DNA from: Dirofilaria immitis | Taxonomy: Eukaryota > Nematoda > Chromadorea > Rhabditida > Onchocercidae | Reading direction: 5' to 3' | Assembly: GCA_024305405.1 (NCBI GenBank) | Contig: JAKNDB010000110.1 | Span: forward strand, 2,294,001-2,358,000 | DNA: 64,000 nucleotides | Part shown: positions 55,050 through 64,000 of the stretch, in pieces | Position numbering within the stretch: position 1 is the first letter of the stretch | Layout of the letters: each line of letters opens with the position of its first letter | The notes under the pieces: generated by a model | The model's input: the letters and a program-made list of their open reading frames with translations, nothing else | What the model was told of the DNA's origin: nothing | The model's database searches: none | Program-made: the position numbers and the translations under genes

Positions 55050-56451
55050 GCAACAAAATCCATTTTTTCTAATTAAAAATTCCGACACCAACTCCCACAA
55101 GGCCTCGTTATGCTAGTTTTCCGCTGTTAGTCCAACAGATTCAAAGAAATATGGTAAAGTTATGCATCTTCCAAACATATCTATTTTGAATATTTTAGTT
55201 GCAATTCAACTACCCATCGAGCATTAGTTTCCTTTCATACTACTGGAAACAGAAGATTTTTTACCAACCTCTAGAAGGACTAAAATCTAAACCACTTGCT
55301 GAAATACATAATAAGTGAAGTATCAAAATTTAGTGTGAATTAAAAATCAGAAAAAATCTTCATGTGCTATCTTAAAGCTAAGCATCAAAATCTTGTGAGC
55401 AAACACTACTCTGTCCGCTCTTCCTAGATTGCACGTTTACTATTGAAGCACAGGCTTAATCATGTTGATCGGAACACAAAATTCGAATCAAGTTTCTATA
55501 CAAGCACATTCTTATTCCAAACTGACTATTTTTCCTTTATTTATGTGACGTAACTTAGAATCCGAAAACCAAAAATATATCACCGAATTATCCTCCACAA
55601 TCAATACACATAATCGTAATCATCTTGTAATACTCATCATTTACCAACTTCGACATACATATCACAAACGCTACGAAACTATTAGAAAACCAGTATTATT
55701 GAAAAAAATCTACGAATCACAGATCTGATATTACTATTGAAAAGACCTACCAATTTTCAATAAATAAGTTGCTCAAAGTCTGATAAATGATTCCGGACAT
55801 TTCCCGTGATTCTTAAAACAAACCCGACAATCCCACTAAAACCACAATGAAGAAACCACAGAAACTACCAACTGAATAGGCCAAACTCCCCACGAAATCT
55901 TTATGACGCACAGCCCAACAATATTTTACGACGAAACACGCGGTCCGTCCATATCCCAATCCCTAGTACAAGTAACGGACGACTCCGCTCAGACACGGAC
56001 GAGTAGTATTGGGGAAGTGGAGGTTCGATTCTGTAACTAAGAATATTACCCTGCTAAGACTATCAGCTACTATAATGTAATAATTATCATAAAAAGTCTC
56101 TTCCAAGTTTCTAAATTCACTCAACAAAATTTTTTAAATTATTGCAAATATTGATAATTCACGTGTTCTTGTTGCAAATATAATGAGATTCTGACCAACA
56201 AACAATGGACAAATAAATAAATAATCAGAATCACCAGTTTATCGATTAGTGGAAATCAAATTCAAAAAGAAAGTTAACAGTTAACATTAACAACAAAAAC
56301 AATATAAACATCAAGCAACGTTACACGAAAACCTGACTTCAGATTGTTACTACAACTAAAACCCAAAACAAAAGTATGGATATCACACTGTTATTTATTT
56401 TGAATGAGAAACTGAAATATCCATCCATAGATACAATTAATGAATAGAGAT
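55050..56451. other. Spacer between the two SDR genes
   Basis: 1.4 kb of A+T-rich sequence holding the SDR2 3'UTR and the SDR1 upstream region. No exon or repeat recognised. Confidence 0.5.
56394..56399 (-). terminator. Candidate polyadenylation signal for SDR2
   Basis: AATAAA on the minus strand about 53 bases after the SDR2 stop codon. Confidence 0.5.
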
Positions 56452-58064
56452 TTATGGTGGCATCCTGAGAGCACCATCCAGACGAATGACCACGCCATTC
56501 AAGTAACTATTCTGAATAACATGTAAAACGAGAGCAGCAAATTCTTCTGGCATACCTAATCTCGCAGGAAATCCCACCATTTTTTCATATACTTCCACAT
56601 TCTATAAAATTATTGTTTCATTTTTTCGATATTTCGTGTGTATGAGAAGATTTGAAAATTTGTAATCAGTTACCAATTCATTCATATGGGAAATCACTAA
56701 AGGTGTTCGGAAGATGCCTGGGGCAATTGTGACAAATCGAATACCATCTGAAGCATGATCTTTCGCTAAAGCTAATGCAGTAGTGTTCACAGCTCCAGAA
56801 GACATTGCATCAAATACCTAAAATGCTATCGCAAGGTCATTACTTTGGTAACGAAACGATTGACACTATGACAAAAATACATAAGAATACTAAGCTGAAT
56901 TTAATTCGGTAAAATTAGTGTTAAGAAATGATTTTTAAAATAAAATCTAATTATTATTTTATAAATTTAAAAACTTGCTTGTCCAAACTGTGGCTCAAAC
57001 GATGAGAACGATGACGTATTGATGACGACCCTCGACATCCCGACTCATCATTTTCATTTTGGGCCACTAAATCGACTGCATGCCGAATAACATTGAGTGT
57101 CCCGACAACATTCACATTAAAAGAATAAACGAAAATAATAACACTGGACAATGTTGCAAAAGACAGGTATTTATATGCTAAACATGAAATTGATATAATA
57201 ACATATAAGTTAATAATAATTAGAAAAAAATCTTACTGCTAACACTTTTTCAAATCCGACATCACTGTTGATTTCTTATTCATATCTCGTTTATTGAAGC
57301 TGAACATTTTATAATTGAAAGAGATCCCGGCACAATTGATCACGGCATTCAAATGACCAAATTTATCCTTCACTTTGGATATACCATTTTTTATTTCTTC
57401 ATCATCTGTTATCTGAAAATGTATGATGATTACGGCTGGAAAATCAATTAGGAATAACGAAATGTCATTTTTATTATTATTTTTATGAAATGTTATTTTT
57501 ATGCAATATTTAACAAAAAAATTTATCCATTCAAAATATGAGATATAAAATTTGGAAATTCAGACTAAGGTTTCTGAAAAAATTGAGCATTACATTAGCT
57601 GGTATGTATAAACAATCTCGATTCATCAATTTTGCTAGGAAAGAACCATTTGAAGATGGAAGATCCAACATGGCAACTTTGAAACCATGCTTCAGTAAAT
57701 GCTGAACTGTCGCTTTACCTAGACCTGATGCTCCACCAGTTACCAATGCTACTGCTCCTTGCGAAATGAGCTAAAATTGCCAAGAATCATAAAAATCCCA
57801 TTAAAAAGCTTAATGGTGTAGTTCGATTATTTGCATTACAGTATCGCCGGGGTTTCTCTTGCATTTCGGCATTACATGTTATATCCGAAATCCTATATAT
57901 TATGCATCCTCAATTTTTGCATTCAACAAAACAACAAGCAGTTTTTTATAAAGCTGAAGAAAAAGGGTAATTTATAGGCATTATAGAAAACAAAACAGAA
58001 AAAGAATACTATTGAAGAATAACATTTATTCAAAATCTAATTAAGAGAAAACGAGTACCTTCAT
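56452..58064 (-). CDS. Tandem HSD17B10 paralogue lacking the catalytic Tyr/Lys (SDR2)
   Basis: Paralogue of SDR1 with the same six-exon layout. Exons (minus): 58064-58059 (Met-Lys only), 57770-57594, 57412-57237, ~57115-56979, 56817-56674, 56601-56452; about 263 residues after restoring one base in exon 3 (near 57262) and one in exon 4 (57039-57041). The NAD-binding motif [24 protein letters not shown] and a Ser in [10 protein letters not shown] are kept, and the end is [17 protein letters not shown]. The active-site YxxxK is not: where SDR1 has AYAASKGAI this gene has FDAMSSGAV, so aligned Tyr becomes Asp and Lys becomes Ser. Exon 4 also has no AG before its expected start (ttttaat instead of an AG-ending site) and a GC donor at 56978-56977. 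It may be a pseudoenzyme that still binds nucleotide, or an early pseudogene. Confidence 0.82.
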
Positions 58065-59001
58065 ATCGATGTAGTCCTTATAATTACCGTTACGGCTGAT
58101 CTGCTTATACGAAATAATGATAACATCAGCAAATCTCTAAATACAGCTGAATTAGAATTCCTATTCAATTACGCAGTTTTGAAATATCTTGCAATGTTTA
58201 TCAAAACCATCTGGATTCTAGAATATTTCTTTCAGTACCGATTTACAAAACAAACAAAAACAAACCTAATTCGCCACTTAGTCGCACTCCCAATTCATCA
58301 TGTTTCATGTTTCGTTGCGCATGTTGGGATGCTACAACGTTACCCGCAAAGTGGACGGCGGAAAGAGGGGCAGTTACGTGAAGTTGGAGACGTGGTTTTC
58401 AAGTGCTTGAGTTGGAGGCTGGTAGAAGCAGTGTAATCATTTGAGGGGACAAGAGGGCGATAAGCGGATAAGAATAAGAAACAAAGAATTAATGGAACGA
58501 TTTGCCCTTTATGGATTGAAAATTTCTTGGTTATCTGCTAAATGGAACAAGAGAATGGGAATTGATGAAAAAGATAATAGAGAATGATTAGACAATCGTA
58601 GTGATAATAGTATCAGTGACTGAAAGTAATTCAGGATCAGAAAAACATGCAGAATAACTCTTCTGCTATGTACAGTATGAAGTAATATGCAAATTTCTAC
58701 CATAGTTTTTTGTATTTAACTGAAATATTTGAGTTAAAACAGTTAAAAGCGGTGGTTTTGTGGCGTTTGGTTGCTGCAGGGTGTGGTTGTACAGCTGCGT
58801 TAAAACTACGGTTTTGAGATTCTGGTATCTTAGTGTTGATAAATAGATCGTATTTATGTATTTTGGATAGCTTATAACTTTAATCCATCTCTAACAGTAC
58901 TCGCATTCCAGAATTAGATGTGATTCTTTATTTTAAATTGAAATAGATTTTTGATAATGTACAGTGTGAATTTGTATTGGGCCATATAAGATTAATAATT
59001 T
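58065..59001. other. Divergent upstream region of SDR2 and the BTB zinc-finger gene
   Basis: About 940 bases between divergent genes with a short G-rich stretch around 58330-58460. No coding exon recognised; presumably both promoters. Confidence 0.5.
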
Positions 59002-59003
59002 AG
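59002..59003 (+). promoter_or_regulatory. Possible spliced-leader acceptor of the BTB zinc-finger gene
   Basis: aataatttag ends only 4 bases before the ATG at 59008; if used it would leave an extremely short native 5'UTR. Confidence 0.35.
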
Positions 59004-59007
59004 AGCA

Positions 59008-62000
59008 ATGACAACGCTGTCAACTTGTGCACAGGACGGGAATGGAAGCTTGAATCCGATGTCATTTACGGATCAACATGGGAATGTCATATTGGAACGC
59101 TTGCGTTATCAGCGTGATACGGGACGTTTTTGTGATGTATACATTGTAGTCAAAGATCGTCACTTTTGTGCGCATCGTAATATCCTTGCGGCGTGCAGTC
59201 CATATTTCGATTCCATTCTCAGAAATTCGAAAGTTGTAAAAGAACAGGTTTGTTATAGCGTTTCGAGTAGTCACACTTCTGAGCCAGTTACTACGACTTC
59301 TCAATTTGCATGTAAGGAAATTAGTCTAATTACTATACTATCAATGTCATGTAAGACATAAAAATTTAATGAGGTAGTACGGATCAATTGATACCTACTA
59401 ATATCAATAAAAATAAACTTGTTTTTCAATGTATTGTTACTCTTACTGCTGCGACATATCATTTTTATAATATAATGTTCAACACGTTTTTGTTTCGTAT
59501 CGTGAACAATGTTGTTATAATTTTTTTTCTTAGGTGACCGTGAATTGTCAGAATCCCGCAGTTTTTGAACTCTTGCTCAATTACATGTACAGTGGAAGTG
59601 TTGTCATCGATCGCAGTAGTGTAACAGATCTTTTAAAGCTCGCTAACAATTTTCTGGTGAATTTATTTTTGATTTCAAAGAAAAAATGCTGTATTTGGTG
59701 CAGAGCATTCACTATTTTTCTGTTTTTGAATACCTATGCTGATTTATTTTATTAACTAACCTTAATAACAGGATGAATAGATGAAATCAACTCAGTTGAC
59801 AAATTATAATTATGAAAAGTTATCGAAACTTGACAAACTATTTTTATTTTTGTTTTAGATAACACGAGTAAAAAATTATTGTGCGGAATACTTGGACCGT
59901 TATATGGATTCAGCTAATTGTTTGTCAGTGAAGGAACTTGCGCTGAAATATAATTTACCGGCTCTCTTGAAAAGTGCATGCGACTTCTTTGATGTTAATA
60001 TTAACAGATGCTTGCTGGAAAGCACGGATATCGTCGAATTTTCGTTAGCTCAACTGAATGCATTATTGTCTGAACCAAAATATGCCAATTCTATTTCCCC
60101 TGATGTCCATTTGAAGTAAATTACATTTCATTTCGAGAATCATTATTAACGAATTCGTGTATTTAAACTTTTGCTGGTGGTTTTGTCTTTTATTAAGATT
60201 TTGTGACTTCTAGTATACTTTGAATTCAGATTAATAGTTCACTGGATTGGACATAACCCAAATCAACGTGACTCTCTCTTCAAGGAGATGTTGGCTGCAT
60301 GTTCGTTTGCTTCAGTACAATCGGCTACCTTAGAATATTTGCTGGACTATTCATCTTTCCTCATCAACTCTCAAGCAGCACGATATACACTAATGCAAAT
60401 GATGTATGATTTTAATTTTGATTGTGTTTTTATTTTTCAAATTGAATTTGAGTATTTCAATCTTACGTAGAATGTGAAAATACTCTATAGAACATGCATT
60501 ATGTGAATTTTTGAGACTACAGTGTCAGCTTAGAAAAAGAGATATTGCTATGACAGCTACTCATACTCATCCATATCTTTGCCATTATATTGAAATGCTG
60601 GAAATAAGAATATTTCTTTTTACGTTTGACGTGAATATTTCTGAGTCATATCCTTCATCATTGCATTCTTTCATAATTGATTCATAGACTTTATATTACA
60701 TAAAATTAATGCTAAAAACGATTGATGTGGACGCTTGCTCTCAAAAATACTTTATTATTTCGTATTATATATCAGATTTTTACTTATTTCCAAAGGTGCG
60801 AACATTCAATGCCAATGGCAAAATATCAAGCACAATATCGAACTCTTACTGCGCAATTTGGCAATGAAAGAACGATTTTTTATAACGACGCCCACATGAC
60901 ATATGGAAGCAGTTCACAACCTCAACCACAGCCGCGTGGTATTTCCCAAGGGAGAGTAGTAGTTTCGCGATCAAGTATAAGTTTATAAAATTTTTCAGAT
61001 ATTTTTAATTAACTTTACATTATAATGCAAATTTTTATTCCTTTCTATTTTGCAAAATCTTCCAATAAATAAGTCCACGATTGAAATAAACGCAGATTTG
61101 TTGATGTTACAGAGCTTTCCTTCTATATTTTTAGATAAATGTTTTGAAAGAAGTAGTTATAGTGTAAAATCGGAGAGCGGAAATTCGCAAAGTGGAAGAA
61201 TCACTGATGAAACTCGTGAAAGAGATACCAACAAAATGCAGGTACAATCAAATTATAATGAAGAAACTGGGCAACCTCCTGTTTTAGGTGCTTCAACAAC
61301 TGAAGAAGTAGTAAGTACTATTTTTACTTATTATTTTCCATTTCAAATTTGTTTTAAGCACCATCAGTTTAGATTTTTGCTTCCAATTAAATTTGTTGAA
61401 AAATTATAGCATAAAGAAACAGATTATTGATTTTAATGTTGATTTTATACTGATTCCATTTCCATAACAACACAGAACAAGTGTAGAGAAAAAATTTTTT
61501 TGCCTGTTAAAAGTAAAATGTTCTAAAACTGTTGTATTTTTTTGCATTTTCTAGTATGCAGATATATCTTTTGCTAAGTTAAGTTTTGATTTCAGTTACA
61601 TCCTACAGAGACAAATGATGGTTCTCGTCCAGCTTTGAAACTGAAAATTCACTTAAATGCGATGAACATTTTGAATCGAAAAAATCGTCTTTTAGGTTCA
61701 TTTTAAAAGTAATATCATGTAAAAAGTATAGAAAATTATTGTTTTATTTTATAGAGAATTAGGATTTTACATTTTTTTCGGAACTAATTTTCTACATTTG
61801 CTTTTATACTTTTTTGTTTTATAGCTGTTGGTGCATAGGAATTAGAATCAGAAATTTCCATCACTTTTTATAGCTGCAGCCGGTCGTCACAAATTATATC
61901 GAAAATCAATAACTGCAGCAAATCAAGTGTTGGCAAAACGGCGAGGTAGACCACCAAAGAACAAAAAGTTTTGTCCGGGCCGAATCTTTGAAAGCAGATG

Positions 62001-64000
62001 AAACATCAGTAAGTGAAGAATTATATCCAGACTGCGGGATTGATCTTAATGAACAGGTAGTTTCCATTCATTAAAATGAAATTTTTGGAGGCATTTTTTA
62101 TATCGAGAAAAGTAACGATTTGTAAATTCTTCGTATGGATTTGTAATAAGCTGAAATAGAATCAGTTGAACTTTTTATAGGTTATATTTGATGAAGCGGA
62201 TGAAGTTGATCCGTGCTCACAGCAGGATGAATCTGATAATGAAGCAAATGGTGAAACAAACGGTGTACCTGTTGAGAAGTCCTTTAGATGCGACTATTGC
62301 GTATACAGAAGTTCAACTGCGGTTCTCGTCAAGCATCATATTGTACGTGCACATACTCGAAACATCGCTTATGTTTGCTCTCTCTGCGTTTATGAATGCC
62401 ATTGGAATCGTGATTATTATGAACATATGAAGACACATTTTCCGGTAGGTGTTTCAAGAGTTTTTTTTTTGTAAAGGAAAGGAAATTATTTCTTGATAAG
62501 CAGTTTTCCACTAATTAGAAAAGATAATATGCATACATGACATTCATCTTAAACATAGTATCTGTAAACCACGGATTTTATGGGCGACATAAGGCACTAG
62601 CTGTTTGATATAAATTGCTTAGTACAAAAATTTTTGATAATTTAAGGGCCCGCCCTTCCAGTGCGATATATGTCAGTACGGCAATGATTCCATTCAAAGT
62701 TTACTTGCGCATCGCTTAACACACTGTAAGTTCGTGCGCATTCACATTCAGTCTTCCTGCAATATTCTCTCCTCCATAAATTGATGTTAGCTGTGAAGAA
62801 TTTCACTGAATTCTTATACTAAATTTTTAATCCTATTGAATTGTATACTTCATTTCTGCGCAAGAATTCTGTTTCAGCTGATGAACGACCGTTCAAATGT
62901 ACATTATGTGAATACAAAAGCCGCTCAAGAAATCATCTTATTGCCCACATTCGAAATCATACTGTTGATAAGCCTTTTCACTGTTCCGAATGTGGTCGTG
63001 CATTTGCAATGAAAAGTACTCTAGATCAGCATGTCGCTGCACATTCCGAAAACAGGTAATGTTATCGATTTTAAAGTTCAGTGTGCAAATGCTGTCTTCT
63101 TTAGTGACATTTTGATTCGATATTTGAATTAAATTTACATTCTTTATAGACCTTATCAGTGTCTTCACTGTGATTTTTCAACAAAATATCAAAGCCATCT
63201 TATTTCTCATAGACGTATTCATTCCGGTGATGTTTTCCACTGTCATTATGAAGAGTGTACTTATTCTTCGCCGAAGAAAAGCCAACTTGCTGCACATTTA
63301 AGGTAGAGCTTAATATTTTTGAAAAGTTGGGATCAGAATTCTTTAGCTTTTTAAATTCTTTTCTTGCTGTTACTGATAAATTTTTATTACTCTCTTGTGT
63401 ATCTGCAAACCATCAAATTGGCTGTTTTAATGGAGCATAGAGAGACAATAGGTATTAGATTTTGGAGAAATCATGAATTAGTTCTTACTGAAGCTCAAAA
63501 TGAACTAATAGAGAAATCAGGTGAAACCCTGCTATATTTCTGGTAAGTGTTCGAGTGTATATTTATGCGTATAGATTTTTGATGGGTGAAATTTCATGTT
63601 AAGGTCAGTTCAATCGTATGATTTCAAAAGCGTAGTTTCCTCTTAAAGGAATGATGGCTATAGCTTAAAATGCTAACCAACTACTGCTTTTTATTCACAA
63701 GTTTTAATATAATCGAATTTGTTACTTCCAGAACACATTTAGCAGTTAGAGCGCATCACTGCAAGACATGTAATCGTTCTTTTATCGAGAAATCACATTT
63801 GGTACGACATGAAAGAATACATTTGGAGGATAAACCTTTTAAGTAAGTTTTGAATTCATTCGAAGATAACCTAATCAACCGTATTGCTTTAATCAAATTT
63901 AGGTGTGACAATTGCGATTATTCATCGTCGAGACGGGATAAGTTGAAAGAGCATATTCAGAAACATCATAGCAATTCAAATAGTGGTAAACAGCATAGAC
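59008..64000 (+). CDS. eor-1: BTB/BACK and nine-C2H2 zinc-finger regulator (PLZF/EOR-1 type), 3' partial
   Basis: Nuclear DNA-binding regulator. Exons: 59008-59247, 59534-59656, 59859-60115, 60230-60403, 60796-60974, 61135-61310, 61596-61695, 61874-62056, 62181-62444, 62647-62725, 62878-63055, 63150-63302, 63732-63842, 63903 to beyond the window. A BTB domain opens the protein ([38 protein letters not shown]), followed by a BACK domain ([19 protein letters not shown] ... [15 protein letters not shown]). A Ser/Gln-rich linker leads to an AT-hook-like motif [11 protein letters not shown], an acidic stretch, and nine C2H2 fingers beginning [11 protein letters not shown] and ending [10 protein letters not shown]...HIQKHH. 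BTB plus nine fingers is the layout of C. elegans EOR-1 and vertebrate PLZF, hence the symbol. Exon 8 is out of register just after the AT-hook (61965-61977, adjacent A and T runs). The ninth finger ends ~30 bases before the window edge. Confidence 0.9.

Overview
The window looks like nuclear DNA of a nematode, most likely a clade III (filarial-type) worm. It is strongly A+T-rich. Genes are split into many short exons by small introns with T-rich 3' ends. The proteins match animal families, and several start codons lie 4-40 bases behind a strong 3' splice acceptor with no cis exon before it, as expected for spliced-leader trans-splicing. All exon models come from reading splice sites and reading frames by eye; no database search was possible.

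Layout. 660-5739 (+): SH3/RhoGAP protein, 5' end outside the window. 5740-12588: gene-poor gap with simple and tandem repeats. 12606-28546 (+): full-length MRP/ABCC transporter of 33 exons per transcript, with one position occupied by three alternative 156-base exons. 28547-31315: gap containing a ~440-bp (AAT)n array. 31327-34209 (+): beta-lactamase-fold protein (LACT/LACTB family), with a diverged 18S rRNA fragment in its last intron. 34770-36342 (-): RABL3-like GTPase, whose reading frame overlaps the end of 36318-37091 (-), a DPH4/DNAJC24-like J-domain protein. 37965-40096 (-): TMEM185-like membrane protein. 41092-45631 (+): heparan sulfate N-deacetylase/N-sulfotransferase. 47476-52764 (-): WAPL cohesin-release factor. 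53461-55033 and 56452-58064 (-): two tandem HSD17B10-type dehydrogenases, the second lacking the catalytic Tyr and Lys. 59008 to the window end (+): BTB/BACK protein with an AT-hook-like motif and nine C2H2 zinc fingers, a PLZF/EOR-1-type regulator.

The genes do not form one pathway; this is an ordinary mixed chromosomal neighbourhood. Same-strand neighbours (TMEM185-DPH4-RABL3 and SDR2-SDR1-WAPL) could be co-transcribed. The most notable biology is the triplicated alternative exon of the MRP gene and the overlapping DPH4/RABL3 frames. A technical point runs through the window: many exons need exactly one extra base, often in a short homopolymer, to stay in frame. That points to systematic homopolymer under-calling in the assembly rather than to a set of pseudogenes.
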